A DNA stretch of 64,000 nt from Eulemur rufifrons (GCF_041146395.1 NC_091001.1:104306965-104370964), one strand, 5' to 3'. Positions 22,836 through 35,300 are shown, counted from the first letter of the stretch. The notes: generated by a model from the sequence alone, not told the origin. Numbers and translations are program-made.

Positions 22836-23174
22836 CTACCTGTAACAAGGGCCCAAGACCAAAAGGTTATCATCCCTCAGGGCCTGCTGCACAGAGTAGG
22901 TGCCCAATGCGTATTTGTCAGCTAAACCAACTGGGTTCTTGGCTCCACTACTCCAGACAAAGACTCGATGGCCTAAGCCCTTAGTTTGCTTCTCTCTGGC
23001 TCTTTCATCTTGAGTGTTTGTCATAGGATTGTGGCTTTTGCAAATAGAAAATTCTAAAAGGCATCACTCCTGCAAGTCCCTTAATCCTGCTGGTATTCTG
23101 AGCACAAACGGCACCACAGGCTGCTAATTTCCTCTAAAAAAGGCAAATATGCCTGTCCGCCTGCCAGGACAGGA

Positions 23175-23340
23175 AGACACAGCAGAGGTTTGGAATCAGG
23201 CAGACCTGGGTTCCTGTCCCTGTGTCATGTGGAACAAATATTGACCTTTCTGAGCCCCAGTGGTCTATCCTGTAAAATGGGCAAATATTCACCTTGAAAA
23301 GACATGAGAAGGCCAATAAGTTCGTAAGAGCCTCGGCACG
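23175..23340 (+). mobile_element. MIR SINE
   Basis: 'aatcaggcagacctgggttc', 'ctttctgagccccagtggtc' and 'ctatcctgtaaaatgggcaa' follow MIR in the forward direction. Confidence 0.7.
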
Positions 23341-24359
23341 CCACGAGTGTGGCTTGGTTTTTGACAGTGTGAGCTTCCTTCTCTCCCCCACTCCCTTTTC
23401 ATGGTAAGACTCAGGCAAGTCCCTTCTGTGGCCTATTTTCCTCTCTGTAAGAGTTTTGCCACCACTGAGTTCCCTCATTCATTGGCGCTTCGGAGCCATC
23501 AGCCTCCAGAGTCATTTGGTGGTCATCTCCACCCAGCGCGTTCCGGTGACGGAGCAGCAGCCGCAGCAGTGTGAGTGGAGGCTCGAAAGGACAACTGCAA
23601 TGAGGAAGGACTTCTCTCTGTGGCTCCACCTTGGAGATACGACTATAGGGACTTAGGGGGCTCATTTTGTCCAGGAGGCACTAGCGTCGTCACAGTCAGA
23701 ATCATCTTCCCTGTAACCAGAGCTACGGAACCCGGCTTAGGAGCTGGTTAAGAGCCCTACCAAAATATTTGAGATCTGAAAACAAAAAACAATTAGCTCT
23801 AAAATACAAAATGCAAATTGCAGATTCAAAGTGGATAACTGTTAAATTAAACGCCTGAGAAATGCAACATTATGTCATGTGCCACTTCCTTAAATTGCTG
23901 AACTCATTGTTCGTGAAAATTCCATTACATTCAAAAACATTTTGTAGGTTATATTTTCTCACTTGGCATGAGTCCCAAATAAGCTGAGAAAAAAAAAAAA
24001 ACCCTGTAAATTCATTAAATTACCCATAGCCAAATAATTTCAAAGGCAAAGGTCTTTAAACTTTTTTTAAAGCAAAAAAGAATTATCCATCACTTGAAAT
24101 GTAAGTATATTGTAACATATTTGACATGATGTTGGGCAAGGTCTTCAAAAATGTCAGTGCTGGGGCCTACAGAGGTCTTCAAAGAGTCCAGCCTATCGTC
24201 TGTCCTAGCCTGAGGGATCAGGGCGTCACTCCTGACGCTCTCACCATGAGGCAGGTGCCCACCTAGGCCTCCAGGCAAGCTGCAAAGAATTCCAGATATT
24301 TGCTAACCCAAGCACTAGGTGCCATCTCCAAATGTCGGGCCAGCCTGTCCAACTCTTCC
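23341..24359. other. Unassigned AT-rich unique stretch, no gene seen
   Basis: 23,760-24,120 is unusually AT-rich with homeodomain/HMG-like words ('acaattagctctaaaataca', 'aaattgctgaactcattgtt') and no repeat signature. It would be a reasonable region to check for conservation. Confidence 0.4.
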
Positions 24360-24560
24360 ACCGGCCCATTCTGCGGAGCATTCCTCCAGCTAATAAAACA
24401 CTGGTCATCTAGCACTGGGTTAATATTTACTCAGTACAAGCCATTCTAGACTTAGAGGCTGAAGGCCAAGCTAAAGTTAAAACAGTAAAGGAAAACCTTA
24501 TCTCCTGGGATAATTTTACATTTTTCTGAGAGTGGATTTATGGCTCCCAGGTGGATTTTG
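24360..24560. promoter_or_regulatory. Candidate element sharing GATA and CDX words with the CpG island
   Basis: CCTTATCTCCTG at 24,496-24,507 is identical to island positions 20,039-20,050, and TTTATGGCTCCC at 24,537-24,548 is identical to 20,017-20,028. The two words occur in the opposite order. Flanking 'ctaataaaacac' and 'gggataatttta' add AT-rich homeodomain/GATA-like words. No known repeat covers them. Confidence 0.4.
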
Positions 24561-24649
24561 CCCACAACAAGTGGCACTACCTGGAGTAGAGGAGAGAATC
24601 TGGGATTGAAACAGGATATTTAGATCTCCTTCCATCCTTTTTCATTCCC

Positions 24650-24735
24650 TTGTAGATTTCAGTTTCCATACCTGTCGAATGAAGTGGATGAGCCCTACCA
24701 GGAAATTTCGAGCATCAGATGAAGTGAGTTGTGCT
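24650..24735 (+). mobile_element. Possible MIR SINE fragment
   Basis: 'tcagtttccatacctgtcga' then 'atgaagtggatgagccctac' loosely follows MIR. Low similarity. Confidence 0.3.
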
Positions 24736-25669
24736 AAGACTTTCGAAAGCTGAGAGACACTGTACGATGTAAGGTGGTTATGCATCATTTGTCCAAGAAT
24801 TGTTTTTTTCACTTTAATGTAACAGTAAGGGAATCCCAATTAAAATAATGGTGACTTCAATCAACCTTTTAATAATAAATGCTTAGATTAAAATTGTCAT
24901 ATTTTCCAAAGACGGCAACATCCGTGAATCTCCCATCCCATCCTGCAAGCTCTTCTTACAGTGGGTGGGTGGCATGTCTCCCCTGAGTGGGGGGCTTCAG
25001 GCTCCCTCTCCTAGAAGCCGGTTGGAATGTTCTAACTGCCTCTAGCAATGGAATCTGGCAGAAGCAAGACTCAGTGACTTCCATTTCCACCTGGCTCTGT
25101 CTTCTGGGACACGGACGTTTGGAGCCCTGAGCTGCCATTTAAGCAGTCCGGCTACGCTGAAGCCACAGTGCTGGAGAGAACATGTGGAGAGGCCACGTGG
25201 AGACAAAGAGAGATGCACGAGTGGCCCCGGCTACTAATGCTCAATATCGACAAGTGGTGGGATGACAGCTTTGTTCATTTATTGATTTTATTCTTTTTGC
25301 TTCCCCGCATTTCTAAAGTTTCTGTAGAAAACATATTTTTTTTTTTTCAAAATTAGTTGCTGTTGTATTTTGATTTCACTTATATTCCCATTCTCTCAAA
25401 GCATCACCAGGCCTTAGCTGAGATCTACCTGGTATTCCAACTACCTGACTCTTTGCATAATTCAACAAGATCACTGTTTGTCCCAGAATCCTGACAAGCC
25501 TGTACTGGCAGACAGGTACCAGAAACCACTGCAACCCCCCCTGCCCCCCAAGCTCAGTGGATCCATCGCTCAGGTTTACCCATAATTAGACTTACCAGCC
25601 CAGCTGCCCTGGGGGTGGAGCGAGCCTTCCTGAGACTGAGTGTCTGTTTTTTTTACCACGGGAAAGTGA
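24736..25669. other. Unassigned stretch, no gene seen
   Basis: Unique sequence with a T-run (25,338-25,348). No element recognised. Confidence 0.4.
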
Positions 25670-25970
25670 AATCTTGCATTCACTCATTTCCTCCTTCCTT
25701 CCTTCATCCATCAAATGTGGGTTGAGTGCTATGTGTGCCAGGCACAGGGCTGGGTGCTGGGGACACCTCTGAGGGCCACGCGAAGTCTCTGTCTTCATGC
25801 AGTGAAACTACAAACGAAGCTGTGATCTGAAACTGCCATAAGTTCTGCAGGAGGGGACGTCCCAAAGGCAGTGAGGGGACAGAGAGGAGCCACCTGGCCA
25901 GATGAGGGATTGAAGGCTTTCCGGGTACCAGAATACTGGGGCTCAGGTGTGCGTGGGTGAAGGCGTCATG
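25670..25970 (+). mobile_element. Ancient interspersed repeat, '..tgtgccaggcac..' class
   Basis: 'attcactcatttcctccttc', 'gggttgagtgctatgtgtgc', 'ccaggcacagggctgggtgc', 'tggggacacctctgaggg' and 'ccagatgagggattgaaggc' match the dispersed family found elsewhere in the window. Confidence 0.5.
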
Positions 25971-26284
25971 CAGGCAGGCACAGGAGAAGGGGAGGCTTCA
26001 GAGAGGGAAGGGCGTGGGCCCAGGTGTTTCCAGGAACCCAGAGGCTTCGACACTTCGATGCCGCTGGTGGCAATTCCGGGACAGCTTCCAAGCACTGGAT
26101 GAAGAAAAGCAACCATCATCCATCGTTCATTCCCAGCCATTTGATCCTCAGACCTCAGAGCCAGCCCAGGACATGCCCAGGGAACCCTACCTTAGGGGGC
26201 CCTGCCCTCAGGGGAGACCCCAGTGGGCAAGGGCATTCTGTCTACCAGCTCATGCCCCGCCGAGCTCGGAGACATCTCCACAAC

Positions 26285-26440
26285 TAATGAAGCACCGAAG
26301 TTGGAATCAGATTTTGAGTAAGGCCCTTCCCATTTCTGAACCTTCCAGAGCTCCCTTGTCTGCAAAGTGGGGGTAAGAAGTAACCCCAGGGTCACAGAGT
26401 GTTGTGAGGCCAGATGAGTCAACACACACAAGCACACTCA
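26285..26440 (+). mobile_element. MIR SINE
   Basis: 'gaagttggaatcagattttg', 'tttctgaaccttccagagct' and 'cttgtctgcaaagtgggggt' followed by 'gttgtgaggccagatgagtc' match MIR order. Confidence 0.55.
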
Positions 26441-27129
26441 GCAAAATGGGAAGGCAAGCTGTGGATACCTGTCCCCGCGCTGTGTGTCCCCTTATGTAAA
26501 CCAGCCACGACTCTGATGTAGCGGGAGCCTGCTGTTTTCCACATTGGTGAGCACAGAAAACCTCTAACCGTGACCCTAACACAGGGGTCCTTGGTTACCA
26601 TAGCGTCTCAGGACTTCTGCGAGTTGTTCACCAAGCAGGCGAGGCAGAGAGAGCTTTTCTTGCTCTGAGTCCAGTGGTCAAGGTCCTAGATGTGCTGCAG
26701 ACACAGTCCCCTGCCGGCTGGCCCCACCTCGCTGCGGCCACGCAGGGCTGTGAGACAAGTGCCCTGAATTCGTTCTGACGTCCGACCAAGGGGAGCGCCA
26801 GGCCTCCAGGGAGCATGAAGAGCTTGTCCTGTTGCCCTACAATTTCCCTGGAGCCGAGGGCCAGGCCCTGTCCCTCTCCCTGGAGCTGCTGCCCCGGGTG
26901 GGTCCACGTCACTCAGGATCACGGCCAGCCTGCGTGCAGCCTCCACCCTATAGCCCATCATCACCAAGCGGCTCTTTCTAGTGGAGAGTCCTGCCACGCC
27001 CCCTGGGCGTCCTTCTGTGCCTCCTGTCGGGACGCTGGACAAGGAGGCTTAAGCCCTGGGCCAGGCCAGCCTCCACTTGCTGCCCAGCAGCTACCTCCAC
27101 CTCTACCATTTGTTCCACCCAGAGCCAGT

Positions 27130-27335
27130 TCTGACCATTCGTCCCACCCAGGCTCCAATGCGACCCCACACCTCCTCTTTCACAGAACTTTTGCCAATCC
27201 ATTCAATCTCAGTAAAGTGTCACTTCCTCCAGGAAGCCTACCTGGAACCACAGGCCTTCTGTTCCTTCCAAGAGCTCACAGAAATCTCTGTTTCCCATGC
27301 TGGGTTGTAATTGTCTGGTACCCATGTAGCAGGCC
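27130..27335 (+). mobile_element. L2 LINE 3' fragment
   Basis: 'aaagtgtcacttcctccagg aagcctacctgg' is the hallmark L2 3' block. A neighbouring 189-codon plus-strand frame runs through it and is therefore not a gene. Confidence 0.55.
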
Positions 27336-28975
27336 TCCTCCTCTCCCACCCCAGCCTCTGGGCACATGGAAGAGTCTTTGGTAAAACAGAAATGGTGGTT
27401 TGTTGGCATCCATGTTATACAGTGAGAGGGGACCGGTATTAGCAATGAAAGGTCTGTTCAGCTTATGGCTGCTCAACTTGGAAAGCTGCGCAAAGGCCCT
27501 GAGGGGCCTTAAGAGAGCACTAACCATGCATATTGGCCACAGTGCTGTTTTTGAGGAACACCTCTTAGTGTCTCACAGAATCAGTGTTTCACAGAACACA
27601 GTTTAGAAAATGTGGCTCCAGAGATATTTATAAATTTAGGAATTCCCAAAGGGCCATATCTCCCAGCATCCAAATCTGTGGAGGGATTTTACTGATAATA
27701 TTTTTCTGATACATCACAGGGGGCCTTCTTTTACTGAGGCAGCTTTGTTTCTTATTGATGCTATGAACCATGTGAGTGTTTCCCTCATTATTATGGCTGC
27801 TAGGAAGCTCAGAACTGAGTCCTAGTCCACATCCAGCCAATGCCCAGGCCCGCAGAGGAGAAATTTTAACTTATAATTTTTTGCCTGTTATCATCTCATC
27901 CTTATTTTCTCTTGGCCATGACTCTTATTTATTCATTGTAAATCGGTTTTACTGGTATGTTAAAAGTTCTTTTGAAAAAGGTTAGATGTACATAAATAAA
28001 TGTAAATAAGTGTAATGATAGTATTAGCAATAATAACAGAAATACTTTCCTTCCAAAGAATAGGTGAACCTCCCATAGGTATGAGCATTAGTTCTTTTCT
28101 AACCAGGAAACGAGGATCTGAGATGCTTCTCCTTCCTGGGCTTCATTTCTATGCTTAACCCTTTCATTCTATTCTTCAAAGTCAGAAGAAATGCTGCCTT
28201 CTGTCCCCCACACCCCTTGAAAGACTGAAACAAAACCACCCTCAAGATCAAATAGATTACGTTAATGACAAAGAGAAGAGAGGGTGGTCTGTGTCCACTC
28301 TCTGAGCTCAGCCAAACAAGAGGCCTTTGTGCTCAGGAGAGAGATGGGGGCCGGGCCCTTGCTAAGCCGCATCCACTGGGCAGGGCCTGCAGGGCTGGGT
28401 GGAGAGCAGGCCTCCAAATCCCAGCCCCACGGCTCACCTTGGCGTGGCCAGGACCAGCTGAGGCCCCCTGCCTGCCCAGCACCGGGGCCTTTTGCAGACC
28501 CATGGGAGGGGTTGAGTATTCAGACAGCCCCAGCCTGTGGAATCGTCTTTCTGTATACAGACTCAGCTGAGCCTTCTTCCCTTCTGAGACCTTAACTGTG
28601 AAGTGACCCACATATCATAATAGCTCTCCTGCCTGCTTGTCCTGCCCACCCTAGAGCTGCATGCTGTCCCCCATGGATCGTCCTTGTCCCTCTCTCTGGA
28701 CAATCGGCATGTGCTTCCAGGAGCAGGAGGACAGTGGCTGCTGCCTGTATCCTGTTCTGTTTCTTCTTGGAGACCATGAACCCTGTGTGGCCAAGGGACA
28801 GAGGGCATCTCTCTCTCTCTCTGGGTGTGCACACACATGTCCCCCCAAATACCTAAAGATTATTCCCTGTGAGAGGGGCAATGGATGTGAATACAACTGT
28901 AGACATAAAGCCAGAGAAGGACCCAGAAGGACAGTGGGAACTGCCCACGTTAGATGTCCGTCCTCTGAGACTGTG
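27336..28975. other. Unassigned unique stretch, no gene seen
   Basis: 27,590-28,020 is AT-rich and non-repetitive; 28,805-28,822 is a short CT repeat. Overlapping frames up to 123 codons on both strands have no recognisable domain. Confidence 0.4.
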
Positions 28976-29110
28976 GACATCCTGTCATCCATTGTTCCAC
29001 TTGTCTGTTTGCCCAGGAGATGTCCTCCTTGAGGACAGGAACCTTCTGGAATTCTACACTGTTCCCTGGTGTCTGGGGTCTGCCTACGAGTATGACCTCA
29101 ACGAATAAGA
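28976..29110 (+). mobile_element. L2 LINE 3' end
   Basis: 'gagatgtcctccttgaggac aggaaccttctgg' and the terminal 'tgacctcaacgaataagaag' follow the L2 tail pattern. Confidence 0.5.
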
Positions 29111-29184
29111 AGCAAGAAAAAGGGTAGGAACAATGAAAAAGAGAAGGAAAAGGGAATGAGAGATGAGGTTATCAGTGTTCAAGG

Positions 29185-29370
29185 AAGAGGAGACATTTTA
29201 TTCATTGTCTCCTTTAATCGTCACAATAACTTAAGAATTTAGATGTCATCATTGACCCCAGCTCAGAGATGAGAACCTCAGGCCGCTGGGAGGTGGGGTC
29301 GCCTTCCCAGGCTCATCGTTGGGTGCACCTAGTCGGGGTTCAGACCAAATCCCAGCCACCTCCACAGCCC
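29185..29370 (-). mobile_element. MIR SINE, reverse
   Basis: 'attgtctcctttaatcgtca', 'caataacttaagaatttaga', 'agctcagagatgagaacctc' and 'gttcagaccaaatcccagcc' match reverse MIR through the B-box-derived part. Confidence 0.65.
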
Positions 29371-30059
29371 GGCTCTTCCGGCTACGCTACGCGGCTCCCA
29401 CCCGGGGCCAGCCAGGAGTTTCACCTTCATCCCAGAGGCACCGGACCTTGAAATCTTTTTGAAGACATGTGAGTTGAGTTGGCAAAGCAGTGTTAAAATT
29501 AGAATAGGGATTTTCTGCCGTGGAATTCTCAGCTTTCGGCCGCAGTCGGAGCTTGCATAAAGACCTACTCTTTAAGAGATCCTATGTTGGACACTTAAAT
29601 CAGAAAAATCACAGGTCTAGAAACACAAAGATTTTCCCGGTCCTTCTCTGTGGACTACAGTTAGCTAAGTGTCCTTCCAAAAAGTCTAGACACCACTCCT
29701 TAGGGGTTCTAAATTTTCCTGAGGAAAACGGAAAAGGAAATATAGGCCTATCAGTCCTGTTGTCTCACTTCATTATAACAAACACAACTTCATTAGGCAA
29801 CCTTGGCTACTCGGCAGCCACAGACCTTTGGGGAGATCCTGGGGCCACACACCCCTTCCCAGGCCCACTGGACACCAACATGTAGATGGGAGCTTGGGAG
29901 CAGGAATAAAATGTTCATGGGTTTCCCACACAAAATGAGTTTATGTGACGTCTATGAACGTTTGGCAAATCCTTGGCTATAAATATTGCAAAGGAACTTA
30001 CTGGTGACTGTCCCCTTGGTAGGCGTACACCCCAGGAGAAAAAGCAAATCTTTGTAAGG
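29371..30059. other. Unassigned unique stretch, no gene seen
   Basis: No repeat found. A 121-codon plus frame (29,520-29,885) has no recognisable domain, splice context or homology that I can identify. Confidence 0.4.
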
Positions 30060-30330
30060 AGCCTCTTGATTCCTGTGTATGGCTTGTTTTGTTTAAAAGC
30101 ATTTTTTTAAAAAGTGATTTAAAAGACTCAATTGGTCTGATTTATGTTCTTAAAAATGAAAATGAAAAAAATGAGATTTCATGGGTGATGTTATTAATGG
30201 GCAAGTATCCCACCCCACACTTTTATTAATAATTAGAAAACATCAAACAGCTGCTTGTTCCAGGCTTAGAAAGCAGAATAATACCTGCCATTTTGCATGA
30301 GGTCCATGATTCACAAAGTATTTTCCATCA
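30060..30330. promoter_or_regulatory. Candidate AT-rich regulatory element
   Basis: Unique sequence with 'cttttattaataattagaaa' next to an E-box CAGCTG (30,249-30,254) and a 'cattttgcatgaggtcc' segment. The combination of TAATTA-type homeodomain words and an E-box without repeat signature suggests a regulatory element; not proven. Confidence 0.28.
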
Positions 30331-30689
30331 GAGACCTCGCTCACTGTGATGCGTATTCCAAGATCAATGTTTGATATAGGTATTTATCTTAATCACATTG
30401 TGTTCAAAAACTGATTTGTGATAGCTAGTAGGTATGCTAATCAGAGACACAGGTATCAAGCCTCTTGGAAATTGAGTTCTATTACAGATGAAACCGCTAA
30501 GAACTTGGAGCATTTCGATTTGAAACCATAGCACTTGTATATCCATACACAGTTGTATTAACCGAGGCCTGCACCTTCGGTCTGTACCTACACCTCTGAG
30601 GTCATTGCTGGACCATGTCGGGACAAAACTTCTAGCTCATCAGAAGCCCAGTATGTTGGAACAAGCATGAACTGGAGGATTGGGACATT

Positions 30690-30885
30690 CTAGTGTCATC
30701 TTTTTTACCACTTCCCTGCTCTATGCCTTTGAACTAGTCTTTGTCCTCTCTGAGCATCAGTTTCCTCATGGAAAGACACTAATGCCTGCCACGCCCACTT
30801 CTCAGCACCACTTGTAGATGCAATGTGGAAGGGCTGCAAAAGTTGCAGACATCAGCGCTGTTGCCGTTTTAGTATTATTATTATA
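30690..30885 (+). mobile_element. MIR SINE
   Basis: 'gcctttgaactagtctttgt', 'cctctctgagcatcagtttc ctcatgg', 'aatgcctgccacgcccactt' in MIR order, ending in a 'tattattattat' segment. Confidence 0.65.
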
Positions 30886-31035
30886 GACCCGGATATCAGG
30901 AGACCCTGGCACCAACTGCAGCTCTATTTCTTGCTGTGTGATCTTGAACAAACTGCTTCTTCTTTTTCTTCCTCAAAGTCCACATCTGTCAAATGAAGAG
31001 GGTGAGGACTAGATGTTCTATGTCATTGCAACCTG
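30886..31035 (+). mobile_element. MIR SINE, second tandem copy
   Basis: 'acccggatatcaggagaccc', 'tatttcttgctgtgtgatct', 'tgaacaaactgcttcttctt' and 'cacatctgtcaaatgaagag' give a second forward MIR directly after the first, so two independent copies abut. Confidence 0.65.
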
Positions 31036-31309
31036 GTGTAGTTACCGGCCTGTCATGAGATAAGGAGCTTGCATTAGAATGTAAATCAATGCCCTGCTTC
31101 CTTCATTGAGAAAGGCTTGCATGAAAAACATAGGAAAAACAAAAAAACAGCTGAGCTAAACAGTATACTTAATGAGTAGTGACACTCACTATGTTAGCCC
31201 TTTCGTGACCAAATGATATGATGTCAATGACATTCTTATCCTACTTGCAAGATAAACAGGATCCTAGGAAATTGATTAGAGTCAGGATTATTGACATCCA
31301 GATGGGGCC

Positions 31310-31600
31310 TCTGTCTCTTCTAATTAGTCAACAGGTCTTTACAGAGGACCCACCATAGCCCAGCACAGTGGTCCCTGCCCAGGAGCCTCCAAACCAGATG
31401 GGGAGATAAGACACGAGCAAGAGACATACCAGGAACTGCTGACCAGACCCACGTCGAGGGACAGGCACCAGGCAGTCCTATGCAGAGAAGCCCCTGGGGT
31501 AAAATGTTGCTGAGACAGGACACGTGGGGAAGGCTTCCTAGAGGAGGTGGCCTTGGCACCAGGACTGGTAGAGGTAACCTGCAGTAAATGAAATTTGGAG
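31310..31600 (+). mobile_element. Ancient interspersed repeat, '..tgtgccaggcac..' class
   Basis: 'aacaggtctttacagaggac', 'cacagtggtccctgcccagg' and 'aaggcttcctagaggaggtg' match the family through its 'gaaggcttcctggaggaggt' block. Confidence 0.45.
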
Positions 31601-32180
31601 AGGTCCAGGAGTGCAATGTCTCATATATGTCGTCCTTGTGCTCATTCTCAGTAATCAAGAAATGGGTTCCTAGAGTCATTGGTGAGACACTGGCCAGTCC
31701 TGCCGGGCAGGTAGTCCAGACTTCTTACACGTAGTTAGATTTCTGTTAACACCTTGATACATTTGGGTTAGAAGGAAAACACCCAAGTCACCAAACGGCA
31801 TCTCTGCAGGGAGAACTCGTACCCCTGTGTCCTTGCCCTGCAGAGCCCGACGGCTTGTTTCAGTGGAGCCTCCTGCCTCAGTCAGCCCCAGTCTACACCT
31901 GGGCCTCAGACCTGCTCTGGAAATGAAATTGGCTCTGATATGTCATCAGCCCTGTCCTCTCTGTGCTCAATTTGCTTTAACAACTGGAAAGTTAAAGCAG
32001 ATGCACAATCGGGCCCTTTGTTCATTTTCCACACTTCACCATACAGAACAAGGGATGATTATTGAATATATGTATCTCTGCTGGAAAACGCCTTTCTCCG
32101 CTGTAGTTCAGAAGCTGGTGTTTGGGGATGTTTGTCATATTTTAAATCAGCTGATGACAGTCGGCTGAGGCTGCATATGC
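31601..32180. other. Unassigned unique stretch, possible conserved element
   Basis: 31,960-32,180 has long non-repetitive AT-leaning sequence ('tgtttgtcatattttaaatc', 'agctgatgacagtcggctga'). A 113-codon plus frame spans it without recognisable domain. No gene called. Confidence 0.35.
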
Positions 32181-34349
32181 CCATGTGGTGCTCTTTTTTT
32201 TCTTTTTTCCCTTCTGATTTCAGGCATGAACAAACTTTCTCTCTGTCCCTGAATTCCTTCCTATCTGTCTTCCTTTTTACCTCTCGGCCTGTCTTTTGGC
32301 GGACTGTCTTTCTTTCTTTTTCTTTTTATCTTTGTCATTTTTCTACACAATCCATTGGCCATGTTATTGTTCAAGTTTAACTTCCAATTTTCAAACTACT
32401 GTGTGTGTGTGTGTTTTCTGTCCAGAAAGGAAATATTCCCATGGGAAAAGATAAGTGTGAAACAAGGGCAGCGAGGGTCCTATCTTTGAGGTGTCCAGGC
32501 TTATACAAAGAACTTTTTAATGAATTGTTTTTCCTCAAAAAAGGAAAACATGTGTAGCTCTCCCCCAGAGAGGGAGAGCTCTTGGCTGAGGAGGATAGAA
32601 GGAGAATGTTTCCAACCCCTGCCCCTTCAAATCCCAAGTCTTTGGAAGCTATCCTAGGATGAAGCAACATTTTCTTGTAAATTTTATAATAAGAATTCTA
32701 GACTTATTGAGTAGGCAGCACATTGAGCTTACTACGGGAGTGTGTCGCCTTGGGTTTTCGTGGGCCATCCCAGAATCCTTGGGAAGGGCTCTCTTTATTC
32801 CTGGACCGCCTTTGATGACACACAACCTTTGACCCTGATCAATGCATCCTTCTCCCAGCAGTGGAGACGGGAGCAGCTCTCTCAGCGCCCAGAGGAAGAG
32901 CGGGCATTCGGCCCTGACCTCTCACCCCGCCCCTCACCTCACTGATAATTGAGTTTTCCATTCGTGCTCACCAGCAGGCTCTCGACACAAAGAAACAAGC
33001 CCCTCCTTACTCTGTCTTTCCTGAGATGAAACCATGAGCTAGTCTGTTTGGCTAACACCAGCATCCAGTACTGGAACACAGGCGAGGGTCTCCTCTGGGG
33101 CCCGGCTCCCCTGTTCTGTCCTGGGCCCCCCTGCCGCCTCCCACGCCCTAGGACAGGCTACTTGACTCCAGCAGCATGTGTCCCTCCCGATGCAGCACTT
33201 GGAGAGAGGACTGTGTCTCCTTGAAGGATGTTCACATTGCAGAACAATTTAGAAAACACAACCGCCTCCAAGTGCCTTCCAGAAAAGCATGTTTTCCAGA
33301 TGCTCCTGGAATCCTAAAAACTGATTCGAAGGGAATTTAAAATAAACGTTCTCCAACCCCATTCCAATCTTTGTAAGATACCTTGCTGCAGAATAAAGTG
33401 AGCAATAAACAAGCCCCTTCAAAGCAATTCCACCCTAAGTTTACCCTCCTTGTGGGAGGAATGGATGGATGGCTACAACCACCCCCAGCCACCGGCTGAA
33501 GAAGCGTGAGGTGCAGGTTTGGGAGGCGAGTCCACGGCCGGTGAGCCTGGGCCCGTGGGGCTGCCGTCCGTGAGGAGGAGGAGATGGGGACTGTAGGAGT
33601 AAACGTCCACTGTGCCTGGTGTGAATGACAGTGACCTCATTTGCATCATGCTCTTCCCCTTTCAGTGACACCATCTCCTCTGGCCTTCCTGCCCCCACTG
33701 ATGTAACTGTTAACATATTTTGTCCCAAGAAACCAAAGGGCAGAGAACATGTCCAAGGTCCGCGGACCTCAGACTTGGAGCCATGTTTTCAGATTACAGC
33801 TGTGACCCTTCTGGAGCATGTCACTGCATCAGGAGGAAGACTCTGGGAAAGCAGGAGGAAGAGGAGGCTTCGAGGGCATGATAAAGACACAAGAGAATGT
33901 AGACGCAGAGACAGCACTGTGCTTGCCAGAGGGAGAGGAGACCTGACTTCGGAGGACAGAGTGGTCGCTGTGGCTGTGGCATTCCGGGCATGAGGGGGCT
34001 ACCTGGGGAGGAAGGGCCTCATCTGAGCCTTAAGGACAGAGCGGCATTTAGAGGTGGGTAGAGGAGGGAGAAGAGGTGCTTCCGCAGCGGGCCTGCCTGG
34101 GAAGAGGCTTCCAGTGGGCAGTCCTGCCCGCAGCCTGCGTGGGGAGAGTTGGAGAGAGAGGGAGGGGCCCGCTGCAGGGCCTTCATGCGGGGCTAGGAGT
34201 TAGGGCTTGTGTGTGAGCAGTCTCCTAGAATTCCTATTGGAGTACCCACTGTAGGGGTGTAAGGTGCAGCTTTCAACAACCAAGATGTTTTCCCATTTGG
34301 ATGGGTTGTCATTGTCACCACTGCTTGCCATTGGGCCCAGACGGTATGA
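32181..34349. other. Unassigned stretch, no gene seen
   Basis: Includes a T-rich pyrimidine block (32,190-32,350), a short (GT)8 at 32,399-32,414 and a small CpG-rich patch at about 33,480-33,575. 33,990-34,110 may be the tail of another '..ccaggcac..' repeat. No coding gene supported. Confidence 0.4.
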
Positions 34350-34620
34350 TGAGTGACACTCCTATGCCTAGCTCAACCTCCAACCCCTCAGGCAACTTCA
34401 CAGCAGATTCATGCAGAAGGTCTGGGAGCCACTTAAGAATCTGTATTTTTACTGCATGCCCCCATGTTGTTATTAACCATGGACACGTTTAAAAAGAAGA
34501 AACACAGCCATAAAAGTCACCCAGAGTGCTAAGAAATAATAGGGCCCCTCTTCTGGAAAGCCTGGGTCATCAGTAGGTCCATGGGAAGAGCCAGGAATCT
34601 GCGTTTTGAACAAAAGCAAG
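34350..34620 (+). mobile_element. Possible MER5-like hAT fragments
   Basis: Two segments, 'cagcagattcatgcagaagg tctgggagcc ... gaatctgtatttt' (34,400-34,450) and 'gaatctgcgttttgaacaaa' (34,595-34,614), resemble the central part of MER5-type elements. Ends are not visible. Confidence 0.3.
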
Positions 34621-35130
34621 GCCAGGTTTAGGGTGAGCAGGGTGAGTCACTCAAGTGCAGGGTCAGTTCAGTCTTAATTTCAAAGTTTGCTCTGTTGCTC
34701 ATCATGGGCGGTTTTGCACTGATCTTTGGTATCATTTCTCTCAATGACCGAGGTTTTTGGCGTCCCCTGAAAGTTTTCTCCAAAGGTGTCTCACTCACCT
34801 CACCCTCCTCTCGGCCTTCAACAAAAGCCCGGGTGACCCCTAGGATGAGGTGTGAGTCCCGTCTGCTCAGCACTGCCTCTGCCTGTGTTTCCGGCTGCTC
34901 GCGGGCTCTGCACCCCACCCAGCCCTGGTGACTGGTTCTCTGACTGGCCCTCGTGCACTCTCCTCCCTCCTGCAAGGTCCTGGGCTCCCCATCCCACTGG
35001 GCAGCTCCTCCTCCAGGGCCACCAGTGGCCCCCTTTTATGCACAGGGCTAGGAGCTCTGCCACACACTCTCCTGCTGACGTCACCTGCCTCCCCTGACAC
35101 CCCCAGGGGAGAACAGTTCTGCACTTCTGT
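34621..35130. other. Unassigned stretch, no gene seen
   Basis: Mixed unique sequence, increasingly L2-like towards 35.1 kb. Overlapping frames up to 115 codons on both strands are not credible genes. Confidence 0.35.
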
Positions 35131-35300
35131 GCTCACTTTGCACACACCTCCAGGTCAGGCCTGTCTCACCATCCCATTATTTCTCTGTGTGTCTGTGAGC
35201 CTCCTGAAGACAAAAGAAAATGTCTTACTCTAGATCCTCTTACACCTAGAACATACCGTAGCATTGAAGAGGGAATGAATGAATGTGCGAGTGAATGAAA
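35131..35300 (+). mobile_element. L2 LINE 3' end
   Basis: 'gtgagcctcctgaagacaaa', 'agatcctcttacacctagaa' and the 'gaatgaatgaatg' tail follow the L2 terminus. Confidence 0.55.

Noticed and set aside
26815..27384. 189-codon plus-strand frame
   Set aside because: Its second half reads through an L2 3' fragment.
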